Positions 15,005-21,231 of a stretch of 22,273 bases of DNA are shown piece after piece (position 1 is the stretch's first letter; each line of letters begins with the position of its first letter). The notes below the pieces were generated by a model that searched no databases, was not told the origin of the DNA, and was given only the letters and a program-made list of their open reading frames with translations. Both the position numbers and the translations under genes were made by a program. This DNA is from a virus. The stretch covers positions 1-22,273 of the IMG/VR virus record IMGVR_UViG_3300042885_000793; one strand, written 5' to 3'.

Positions 15005-16699
15005 ATGGAAAATAAAATGAAAAAAATTAGTACAGGTATGAAAAAACATTTCGGCAAAAAAGGTACTACAATTACTTTAAAATATACTGACTTTGAAAAC
15101 AAGGCTCACTCTAAAAATTTTGAAACACAAGAAGAAGCTATTGAGTTTAAGAAAATTTTAATGGCTCAAGGGTTAGCTAAAACTATTTCTTTACCATTCA
15201 AAATGGATAATGAAGAATACGCTAAAGGTAAAACTCTTAAAGGTAAAAAGAAGTGGATAAAACCAGCACTATCAGGTAAGAAAGGTATTGTAAGCAAGTT
15301 CGCAGAGAAAAAAGGAATTATAAAAGCAGGTAAAGACTTAACATTAACTTCTATTCGCAAAGTAGAAAAGGTTGCTACTGGTAAAATGAAAAAGAGAGCA
15401 ATAATGGCAGAAACGCTTATTGGATTCAACAAAAAAAGATTTGGTGAAGAAGGTATGAATGTTGAATACGCTAAAGGCTCTACTGTTACAACAAACGAAG
15501 GAGTGATTGAATCATTTTTATCTGACAAAAAAGAATTGAAGGTAGGTAATCTTTCAACTCACTACTCTACTATGGGCGATGTTGTTTTGTTAAGAAATTA
15601 TGGAACTTTGATTGCTAAAAGAAAAGGTAAAACAGTAAGTATCTCTACAAAAAAATATTCAGTCACTACAACTAAGATTCAAAATATGATTGAGCGTATG
15701 GCTAATGGTATGGGATTGAAAGTAGAAAAAATTGGAGAAGATGAATTTGCTAAAGGTGGCGAAATGTATGGTTATGGTGGAGAAGTAGAAGGTACTTATG
15801 GAAGAAGCAAAAACCCAGCAACAATATTTGTTTACAAGCAAGGTAGAAGAAATTGGTATGTAGCAGAAGGAAGTGTAAATGTTAATTGTACTTACGATGA
15901 TATTGAAGATGGTGTAGATATTGAGGAGTTAAATGATGTTGATACTTTTACTGCATCAAAGCCAATCAATAGCGTAGAAGACCTTGAAATGTTTATGGAT
16001 GATGAAGAATACGCTAAAGGTGGTGGGTTAAAATCAATACCAAAAGGCAACAAAGGACTTCCTAAATTACCAGAGAGTGTTCGTAATAAAATGGGATATA
16101 TGGAAAATGGTGGTTACATTGAATTGATGGGCGAAGGATTTGATGATGGTATTAACAAATTAACAACTGCTTGGTTTGATTGGGTTAATGCTCCAATGAC
16201 TACAAAAGAAGATATAGAGTTAGCAAAATCAGATGTTTTAGAGTACATCGAAGGAATGTTAGATGAGAAATATCGTACAGGTGGTGTAGCAGGTTCAAAG
16301 CACGTTTCGGTTACAAAAGGTTATAGATTACCTCACGGCTACAAAGCAGTAAAAGGTTCCGATAAATCTTACAATTATTCAAAAGGTCACAAAGGAGTTA
16401 AAGTAGACGCAGGTTATAGACTTCCAAAAGGTTATGAAGTAGTTGAAGGTGCTTATGATATGAAGTACGAACACGGAACTACTTTAGGTGATTGTTGGTC
16501 TTGCAAGTTAGACAAAGACGAAAAAGAATTTGCTTGTTCTGTTTACAATAGAATGATTACTTGTCATCCTTTTTGTACTGAAGAAACTTTAAAAAATTGC
16601 GACAAAAAATATTTGCTAAGTGCGATTGAAAAAAATATGAACGCTTTTTCAAACGATGGAAAAAAATTAGCAACGTCAATAGTTAGAAAATTAAAATAA
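15005..16699 (+). CDS. Mosaic protein with five GG/YAKG linkers (564 aa)
   Basis: A basic N-terminal module (1-68, with TTITLKYTDF and a Lys-rich helix) is followed by linkers EYAKGKTL (71-78), EYAKGSTV (154-161), EFAKGGEM (247-254), EYAKGGGL (335-342), YMENGGYI (365-372) and YRTGGV (423-428). The segment 165-240 holds LLRNYGTLIAKRKGK and KKYSVTTTKIQNMI, a compact beta domain I have seen in phage proteins without function. Residues 370-420 contain a helical WFDWVNAPMTTKEDI unit. GYRLP(H/K)GY occurs twice (439 and 470). The C-terminus (497-532) has six Cys and one His, C497-W-S-C500, C511, C520-H-P-F-C524 and C532, fit to bind zinc. An alternative start at 15017 would remove four residues. No catalytic site is recognised. 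Confidence 0.85.
   Translation: MENKMKKISTGMKKHFGKKGTTITLKYTDFENKAHSKNFETQEEAIEFKKILMAQGLAKTISLPFKMDNEEYAKGKTLKGKKKWIKPALSGKKGIVSKFAEKKGIIKAGKDLTLTSIRKVEKVATGKMKKRAIMAETLIGFNKKRFGEEGMNVEYAKGSTVTTNEGVIESFLSDKKELKVGNLSTHYSTMGDVVLLRNYGTLIAKRKGKTVSISTKKYSVTTTKIQNMIERMANGMGLKVEKIGEDEFAKGGEMYGYGGEVEGTYGRSKNPATIFVYKQGRRNWYVAEGSVNVNCTYDDIEDGVDIEELNDVDTFTASKPINSVEDLEMFMDDEEYAKGGGLKSIPKGNKGLPKLPESVRNKMGYMENGGYIELMGEGFDDGINKLTTAWFDWVNAPMTTKEDIELAKSDVLEYIEGMLDEKYRTGGVAGSKHVSVTKGYRLPHGYKAVKGSDKSYNYSKGHKGVKVDAGYRLPKGYEVVEGAYDMKYEHGTTLGDCWSCKLDKDEKEFACSVYNRMITCHPFCTEETLKNCDKKYLLSAIEKNMNAFSNDGKKLATSIVRKLK
15464..15487 (+). repeat. Linker-coding DNA repeat, copy in the 564-aa gene
   Basis: GAATACGCTAAAGGCTCTAC at the start of this segment encodes EYAKGST. 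Bases 15467-15484 are identical to 8110-8127 in the helicase gene 7.4 kb away. Near copies in the same gene lie at 15215 and 16006. Shared synonymous codons point to recent copying or gene conversion. Confidence 0.65.
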
Positions 16700-16705
16700 A
16701 TAAAT

Positions 16706-16713
16706 TACATTTG
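16706..16713 (+). promoter_or_regulatory. Candidate -7 promoter element before the 173-aa gene
   Basis: TACATTTG fits TAnnTTTG and lies 22 bases before the ATG at 16736, the same distance as at 5114-5121. Directly after it TTTG-CA-CAAA forms a short inverted repeat. No clear -33 element is visible; the upstream bases belong to the end of the 564-aa gene. Confidence 0.45.
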
Positions 16714-16735
16714 CACAAACTAAAAACAAAAAACT

Positions 16736-17257
16736 ATGGAATACTCGTATGAAAAATTAATGAAGGAGAAAAACTTACAACTAAGTGAACTCCCACCTGA
16801 TGCAAGAGTTGGAATTGAAGCTATTGCGAAAGTCAAGCGTACTATTGCTATCACAGAAGAAAAAGGTCGCAAAGTAGGTCCAGCTACGCTTACAAAATTG
16901 AAGGCTAACGATAAGTGGGCAACGCAAGAAATTCAAGCGTATCTTCAAGGAAAAGAAAGTAATCAATCGGAAGAAATTCCACACAACGAATCAGAAATTC
17001 AAAACGAAATGGAAAAAGAAGCTAAAATCGAAGAAGTAAAAATTGACCCAAAAGGGTTAGCAATCGAAGGCGAACTAAAGAAAATACACGAAGCTGGAAA
17101 GAAAACAGTAACAGCAGATGAATTAGAAACTCTCGCTCCGAAATGCTACGATGTTTTAGCCGAGAACTACGATGACAATGGAGAGAATGGTATTGAAACA
17201 ACTCACTACTCAATCATTGAAACAGCAGACGAAGTATTCACAATAACTAAAAAATAA
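16736..17257 (+). CDS. Conserved-looking hypothetical protein, 173 aa
   Basis: Two halves are visible. Residues 1-70 are helical and start MEYSYEKLMKEKNLQLSELP, with KVKRTIAITEEKGRKVGPAT and a KANDKWATQEIQAYL end, which looks like a small helical bundle. Residues 75-110 are an acidic, Glu-rich linker. Residues 110-173 look like a second alpha/beta domain. No enzyme or DNA-binding motif is recognised. The gene follows a -7-like element and is followed after five bases by the small membrane protein gene, so the two are probably co-transcribed. Phage structural or chaperone-like roles are possible, but the sequence does not decide. Confidence 0.75.
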   Translation: MEYSYEKLMKEKNLQLSELPPDARVGIEAIAKVKRTIAITEEKGRKVGPATLTKLKANDKWATQEIQAYLQGKESNQSEEIPHNESEIQNEMEKEAKIEEVKIDPKGLAIEGELKKIHEAGKKTVTADELETLAPKCYDVLAENYDDNGENGIETTHYSIIETADEVFTITKK

Positions 17258-17262
17258 AAAAA

Positions 17263-17430
17263 ATGATAACAAAATTTGAAACAGGCTCACCTGTAGCAGG
17301 AAAGAGTAGTAACACACTTCTAATAGTTTTAGGATTAGCCGTTGCTGGGTATTTGGTTTATAGGTTTGTAATTAAGCCAAACCAAGAGAAAGCAAAGCAA
17401 GAGAAAGAAAAGCAGGATAACCAAGAGTAG
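17263..17430 (+). CDS. Small single-pass membrane protein (55 aa)
   Basis: ATG at 17263 opens a 55-codon frame that ends at TAG 17428-17430. It has a polar N-terminus with GSPVAGKSSN, one hydrophobic helix (about residues 18-37, TLLIVLGLAVAGYLVYRFVI), and a highly charged, Lys/Glu/Gln-rich tail. The architecture is that of a bitopic membrane protein, with N-terminus out if the positive-inside rule holds. It fits the gap between the 173-aa gene and the promoter at 17456 exactly. Similar small proteins occur as membrane or coat components of membrane-containing viruses, but no family is identified, so this is only a possibility. Confidence in the gene is moderate to good. Confidence 0.7.
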   Translation: MITKFETGSPVAGKSSNTLLIVLGLAVAGYLVYRFVIKPNQEKAKQEKEKQDNQE

Positions 17431-17455
17431 TCTGTTAATAAATATTTTACCACTA

Positions 17456-17487
17456 TTTGTTTTTGTGTAAAGAATAGTATATATTTG
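17456..17487 (+). promoter_or_regulatory. Best promoter in the window: TTTG-N20-TATATTTG
   Basis: TTTG at 17456-17459, a 20-base spacer and TATATTTG at 17480-17487 match the Bacteroidota consensus (TTTG-N19-21-TAnnTTTG) in both elements and in spacing. The start codon at 17510 is 22 bases further on, so the transcript has a very short, A-rich leader with no Shine-Dalgarno site. It should drive the 141-aa and 77-aa genes. Confidence 0.65.
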
Positions 17488-17509
17488 TGTAACATTTAAA
17501 CATAAAAAT

Positions 17510-17935
17510 ATGAAAGCAAAGACAAAAAAAGTGCCTGACGAAATTACAAGCAAGTCAGATGAAAGTGGTAATTTAATTTTGATTAAGAACAATGGTGTTA
17601 GATTAATCTTAACTTTGAAATTAAAATCTGAAACTAAGGGCAGAAGGCTCGGTATAGTTAATATTGATAGAAAAACTTTTGAAGTAAAAAGAAAAAGAGA
17701 AAAACATTTATTTAGAAAAAATCAAAGTTATGGATTCAATCACAAGCTACTCGTAGATGCAACAAAATTTGATAAGATAAGATTGTCAGACGAAAAAAAC
17801 GAGTGGTTGATTCCAAAGAGTTACATTTTAGATAACGGTTCTTTTTTACACTTTAAAAATAGTGGAGGGTATGAAAGACAGATATTTATTGAAATAGAAA
17901 AATTAAAAGAATTTGAAAGAGGTTTAAAGATTTGA
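17510..17935 (+). CDS. Conserved-looking hypothetical protein, 141 aa
   Basis: A basic protein with a beta-rich appearance. Notable segments are GRRLGIVNIDRKTFEVKRKR, then KHLFRKNQSYGFNHKLL, then a WLIPKSYIL strand and a C-terminal YERQIFIEIEKL. The RLGxV-x-R-FxVKR plus YGFN pattern is the kind seen in conserved small proteins of Bacteroidota phages and mobile elements, but I know no function. It has its own consensus promoter at 17456-17487 and overlaps the 77-aa gene by four bases. Basic residues in the first half could bind nucleic acid. Confidence 0.75.
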   Translation: MKAKTKKVPDEITSKSDESGNLILIKNNGVRLILTLKLKSETKGRRLGIVNIDRKTFEVKRKREKHLFRKNQSYGFNHKLLVDATKFDKIRLSDEKNEWLIPKSYILDNGSFLHFKNSGGYERQIFIEIEKLKEFERGLKI

Positions 17936-18165
17936 GAACAATACAATTCACATACGAAGATAGAGTAAGAGGGGAAATAACATTAGATATTACATACACT
18001 ATGAGTCCCTATAAATCAATTTCTGAGTATGTAGAGATAATAAAAATAAGCGAAGACGGAGTCGAAGTAGATTCGGACGAGTCTTTGCTTTCTTTTATAG
18101 AAGATTACATCTTAGAGAATGACGAAGACGACATTTACGATGACTATTACAATGAAGAGGATTAG
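17932..18165 (+). CDS. Hypothetical acidic protein, 77 aa, TTG start
   Basis: The frame begins with TTG at 17932, overlapping the previous stop as TTGA, which is typical of translational coupling. The first internal ATG (18001) would remove 23 residues including a likely beta hairpin (TIQFTYEDRVRGEITLDITYT), so TTG is preferred. The protein is beta-rich at the start and ends in a very acidic tail (residues 60-77, mostly Asp, Glu and Tyr). Acidic tails like this occur in DNA mimics and in proteins that bind basic partners; no family is recognised. Its last four bases overlap the end of the minus-strand gene. Confidence 0.6.
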   Translation: MRTIQFTYEDRVRGEITLDITYTMSPYKSISEYVEIIKISEDGVEVDSDESLLSFIEDYILENDEDDIYDDYYNEED

Positions 18166-18449
18166 TCCTTTTCAAACGAGAGAAAATTTGCAGTAGTATA
18201 CCACCTTTCATTTTTAAATCTGCTCGTTATATAAAATCTTACACTTATTCTACTACCAATTTCGCAACTCAAAACCAACTCATCATATTGGTATCTTTTC
18301 ATCACTAAATTAACCTGCCTTACAATTTCGTGACCAACACTCAAGGTTACATTACAAAACAACTCACCTATATTTAATTCACATATACAACCCTTAATTT
18401 GGTTGAATGTAAATTGCTTTTCATTTCTATTAAAACTCAACTCATTCAT
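18162..18449 (-). CDS. DUF3127-like OB-fold protein (95 aa), only minus-strand gene
   Basis: The only convincing gene on the minus strand. Residues 14-93 read as a five-stranded OB-like domain. The end, IGSRISVRFYITSR followed by ERWYTTANFLSFE, matches the closing pattern of DUF3127, a Bacteroidota group related to single-stranded-DNA-binding proteins. The earlier GEIVRQVNLV-like strand is also consistent. It could protect single-stranded DNA during replication or recombination; no other SSB is visible in the window. Tail-to-tail overlap of four bases with the 77-aa gene and a divergent promoter region on the other side isolate it as its own transcription unit. DUF3127 membership is from memory and moderate. 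Confidence 0.7.
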   Translation of the reverse strand: MNELSFNRNEKQFTFNQIKGCICELNIGELFCNVTLSVGHEIVRQVNLVMKRYQYDELVLSCEIGSRISVRFYITSRFKNERWYTTANFLSFEKD

Positions 18450-18461
18450 ACATTTATTTTT

Positions 18462-18480
18462 ATTTGTAATTACAAATCTA
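18462..18480 (-). promoter_or_regulatory. Perfect 16-base palindrome overlapping the minus-strand promoter
   Basis: ATTTGTAATTACAAAT at 18462-18477 is its own reverse complement. On the minus strand TAGATTTG (complement of 18473-18480) fits TAnnTTTG, and the palindrome begins inside this -7 box and ends 12 bases before the ATG of the minus-strand gene. A bound dimer would block that promoter. The half-site ATTTGTA is shared with 1264-1280. Confidence 0.5.
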
Positions 18481-18517
18481 ACAAAAAAATTTAAAAAAAA
18501 TAATCAACAAATGTAAA

Positions 18518-18543
18518 TTGAACGTCTTTTATGTTTAACTTAG
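18518..18543 (+). promoter_or_regulatory. Possible promoter for the DnaA-like gene
   Basis: TAACTTAG at 18536-18543 is a partial match to the -7 consensus, 16 bases before the ATG at 18560, with TTG at 18518-18520 at a short 15-base spacing. It is the best candidate in the divergent gap for rightward transcription, but weak. The rest of the 18450-18559 gap is A-tract-rich and codes for nothing evident. Confidence 0.25.
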
Positions 18544-18559
18544 CACGATTAAAAAAAAT

Positions 18560-18991
18560 ATGTCAAGCGAAAAAGAAATATTATCTGTATCATCTCTATT
18601 GAAAAATATTCAAAAGGGAATAAAAGTATATGGCTTGAAGCAGTTAAATGACTCTCTCGAAGCACTTATAAATAGTGGCGATGGAAGAGATAAAATAATT
18701 GATAAAATTCTGTTAATTGTTTGCGATGATTTTAAAATAAGTAAAAATATTTTGCTATTTAGCAATGAGAGAGGGGAAATTCAAGAAGCGAGAAGAATCG
18801 CAACCTGTTTATTATTTTTTAATGCAAACATACCCGTAAGAACAATATCTAAAAAAATATTTGAAAGAGATTGGACTCTATTTGTATCAAAGGCTATCAA
18901 AAGGCATAGAAACATAAATGAGTCTATAAAGCCTGATAGGGAATACAAAGAGCGTTACGAAAAATTAGAAAAAATACTTAACAAAAAATAA
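18560..18991 (+). CDS. Free-standing DnaA domain-IV-like DNA-binding protein (143 aa)
   Basis: Residues 55-115 resemble the C-terminal DNA-binding domain of DnaA: a helix ending in ISKNILL, the conserved basic loop segment NERGEIQEARRIATCLLF, and the helix-turn-helix IPVRTISKKIFERDWTLFVSKAI, where DnaA has IG..F.(G/N)RDHSTV. R79 and the ERDW segment occupy the DNA-contact positions. There is no AAA+ ATPase domain; residues 1-50 are a separate helical segment. It probably binds a DnaA-box-like origin or recruits or blocks host DnaA. It is divergent from the OB-fold gene, giving a possible replication-initiation pair. No DnaA-box cluster was identified nearby by eye. Confidence 0.65.
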   Translation: MSSEKEILSVSSLLKNIQKGIKVYGLKQLNDSLEALINSGDGRDKIIDKILLIVCDDFKISKNILLFSNERGEIQEARRIATCLLFFNANIPVRTISKKIFERDWTLFVSKAIKRHRNINESIKPDREYKERYEKLEKILNKK

Positions 18992-18993
18992 AT

Positions 18994-20163
18994 ATGGCTA
19001 TCAAAATTTATCAAAAAAGAGGGAACTTAAATTACAAAGAAAGAAAATTAATTACAGAGATTGAAAATTCTCTTATAAAAAAGTTTGGCGACACACCGCC
19101 TGAAAAATTTAATTCTGCTACAAATTTCGACCAACTAAAAGAGTTACACAATATGTATTGTGGGGATGAGGTAGAATTTGAAGAGATTAAAAATAATGAA
19201 ACAGTAGAAGAAAGTAACCACAAAAATTTTAGAGATAATATGAAACCAGAAGCGAAAAGTGATTTTTCTCTTGATGAAATTGAAGATTCAGATAGAACAT
19301 TTATTGACCCACTAAATCGTGAAGAGCCACTTGTTAGGGACTATGTAATGAATGAAGACCCAGCATCTACTCAAGGTTCAGGTGATAGGAGTAATCCTAA
19401 ATTATCTTTTGATGAGCCATTAACTTTTGAAGATTCATTTGAAATACCAGGAGAGAGTTCATCTGACAAAGATAAGCGTAATAATACGGGAGAAAAAAAC
19501 AATCAAAGTCAAACAGCAAGACCTATAAACAATTCCAATCAAAATACTGGAATGAGTCAAGCTAACCCACAAAACGATAATAAAAAACAAAAAAAGAGTA
19601 GTCAAAGGTTTGCTAAGTACATTGTAGAAACTGTTTGTATGCTATGTGAAAAAGGATTTGTTTGGTATGCAAATAGCGATATTAATGATTCAAAACTTGC
19701 CGAATATGAATTAAGTGGAGAGATTGATTTATCTGTATTGGTAACATTAGAAACGGGTCAAGAAGTTACTATAAAGCAATTTTTTCAAAATCAATCTTTG
19801 AAAGCAGAAGAGTTGGCAAGAATTTCAAAAGAGGAACAAGAGGATTTGACAGATGCAGTTGCAGAATTATTAATTGAGAAAAACTTTACTCCAACTCCAA
19901 CACAAGAAGTTTTACTAATTGGTTTGAAAATTGTCGGAGGTAAATTTGTAAGTGCATTTTCATTGAAGTCACAAACGAATGATTTGTTAATGCAATTAAG
20001 AGCGATGAAAACTCAAGTTAAACAAGAAGAGTTTTATGAAGAGCCAGAAAGAGTTGTAAGAAGAGAAGAGCCAAAGCCTCAGCCACCTAAATCAAATGAG
20101 ATATTAGATGAAGAAGATGATGAGAAATATTTATTGGATAAAGAAACAGAAACCATAGAATAA
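18994..20163 (+). CDS. Acidic protein with disordered middle and C-terminal helical domain (389 aa)
   Basis: Residues 1-60 are a small helical, basic N-domain. Residues 60-203 are low-complexity, Asp/Glu/Asn/Ser/Gln-rich and probably disordered. Residues 205-340 form a helical domain starting KRFAKYIVETVCMLCEKGFVWYA-like with a hydrophobic first helix, and containing a conserved-looking LIEKNFTPTPTQEVLLIGLK that could be amphipathic or membrane-peripheral. The tail is again acidic with a Pro-rich patch. No catalytic motif. It is separated by one base from the ATPase ATG (20165), so an adaptor or virion role alongside that motor is the natural inference. I believe related proteins occur in Bacteroidota mobile elements, but cannot confirm. 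Confidence 0.75.
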   Translation: MAIKIYQKRGNLNYKERKLITEIENSLIKKFGDTPPEKFNSATNFDQLKELHNMYCGDEVEFEEIKNNETVEESNHKNFRDNMKPEAKSDFSLDEIEDSDRTFIDPLNREEPLVRDYVMNEDPASTQGSGDRSNPKLSFDEPLTFEDSFEIPGESSSDKDKRNNTGEKNNQSQTARPINNSNQNTGMSQANPQNDNKKQKKSSQRFAKYIVETVCMLCEKGFVWYANSDINDSKLAEYELSGEIDLSVLVTLETGQEVTIKQFFQNQSLKAEELARISKEEQEDLTDAVAELLIEKNFTPTPTQEVLLIGLKIVGGKFVSAFSLKSQTNDLLMQLRAMKTQVKQEEFYEEPERVVRREEPKPQPPKSNEILDEEDDEKYLLDKETETIE

Positions 20164-20164
20164 A

Positions 20165-21010
20165 ATGAAAAAGAAAGTATTGTCAGCAGTATCAAGAGAG
20201 GCAGGAATGATGACTTGCACTGGTTTTCAAGGTGTGGGTAAAACATATCAAAATATGCACTTGATAAAAGACTACGTTAAAGACAAGCACTATAACGGGG
20301 TAAAGGGTCGTAAGGTACTTATTTTTGACACGAATGGCGAGTACACTCGTGAGCAGTTTGGTAAAAATGATATTCCAGATTTCGAGCCAAAGAGAATAGC
20401 TGTAAAAGATATTCAGGAGTGGAGTCGCTCACCTACAATAGAATGTAGAAGAGTTGATGCAAAAAATCTTGGTATAAAAGATAAGAAAAAATGTTTGGAG
20501 TACATTCTAAAAGTTTATAGAAATGGACTTATGGTTATCGAAGATATTAACACTTACATACTTTCAGTAACTCATATGGAAGAGATTGTAGGTCACATTG
20601 TAAATCTTCGTCATCGTGCGGCAGACGTTCTAATTTCATATCAATCTTTGCGACCAGTAGAGCCTCGTATTTGGCAAAATAGTCGTTGGGTGCGTATGCA
20701 CTATCAGGCAGATAATATCAATGATATTAAAGGCAAAGTAACGAATGTAGTTTTATTTAAGATAGCACAATTAATTGTGAACAATAGATATTTTAATGAT
20801 GACAAGCGTTTTTTCGTTTACATTATGGTTGCACAAAATAAAATCGAAGGCAAGTTCACTAAAAAAGAATTTATTGATGCCTGTAAATTATTTGCGAACT
20901 CGAATAAAAAATATGTAAAAGAATTTAAAGAGATGAATGATTGCTCACAAGAGGAAGCAGTACAGGGTTTGGTTAAACAATACTATGACCAATATTACGG
21001 GAACAAATAA
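20165..21010 (+). CDS. HerA/FtsK-superfamily ATPase, candidate DNA-packaging motor (281 aa)
   Basis: A single-domain P-loop ATPase. Walker A is G20-F-Q-G-V-G-K-T27. The HerA/VirB4-type strand VLIFDTNGEY follows at 51-60. Walker B is LMVIED (122-127), ending in Glu-Asp, and the sensor strand LISYQS ends with Q160 in the motif III position of the superfamily. A basic segment RPVEPRIWQNSRWVR may supply an arginine finger. About 280 residues is the usual size of packaging ATPases of tailless double-stranded DNA viruses (PRD1 P9/A32-like group) and smaller than conjugation ATPases. No membrane helices are present. No large terminase is visible in the window. Zot-like secretion ATPases are the main alternative. 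It overlaps the next gene by one base (TAATG). Confidence 0.75.
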   Translation: MKKKVLSAVSREAGMMTCTGFQGVGKTYQNMHLIKDYVKDKHYNGVKGRKVLIFDTNGEYTREQFGKNDIPDFEPKRIAVKDIQEWSRSPTIECRRVDAKNLGIKDKKKCLEYILKVYRNGLMVIEDINTYILSVTHMEEIVGHIVNLRHRAADVLISYQSLRPVEPRIWQNSRWVRMHYQADNINDIKGKVTNVVLFKIAQLIVNNRYFNDDKRFFVYIMVAQNKIEGKFTKKEFIDACKLFANSNKKYVKEFKEMNDCSQEEAVQGLVKQYYDQYYGNK

Positions 21011-21231
21011 TGAAGAACGAATTAAAAGATTTGCAGATTAAGATTGAAATCAATAAAAGAATGTTAGAGTGCTTAGAACTTAGACTTCATTACATTGATT
21101 CAAATAGGGTTAACAAAAGCGATTACGAATTGAATGAAGATGATATTATTAAAATAACAACTAATACAAAGATTGATTTTCTAAATGACAAAATAAGTGA
21201 ATTGGAAAATGAATTTATAAATTTATTATGA
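21010..21231 (+). CDS. Small coiled-coil protein, 73 aa
   Basis: The sequence is dominated by heptad-like helices: residues 1-35 (LKDLQIKIEINKRMLECLELRL) and 50-73 (KIDFLNDKISELENEFINLL), with a short polar hinge between. A helical hairpin or dimer is likely. It overlaps both neighbours (TAATG upstream, ATGA downstream), so it is made together with the ATPase and the glycosyltransferase-like protein. No family is recognised. Confidence 0.75.
   Translation: MKNELKDLQIKIEINKRMLECLELRLHYIDSNRVNKSDYELNEDDIIKITTNTKIDFLNDKISELENEFINLL

Noticed and set aside
15166-15528. Minus-strand open frame of 120 codons opposite the 564-aa gene
   Set aside because: Its sequence is the complement of the linker-bearing protein, low complexity and without a plausible start region.
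8110-16026. CRISPR or intergenic repeat array
   Set aside because: The repeats are in frame, irregularly spaced and encode the same peptide, so they are protein linkers and not an array.
5144-16699. Linkers as classical adenovirus-type cleavage sites
   Set aside because: The adenovirus consensus has its hydrophobic residue two places before GG; here it is usually three places before, and many copies have only one Gly. Processing stays a hypothesis, not a call.
17932-18000. Start of the 77-aa gene at ATG 18001
   Set aside because: It would delete a well-formed N-terminal hairpin and lose the TTGA overlap with the upstream stop codon.
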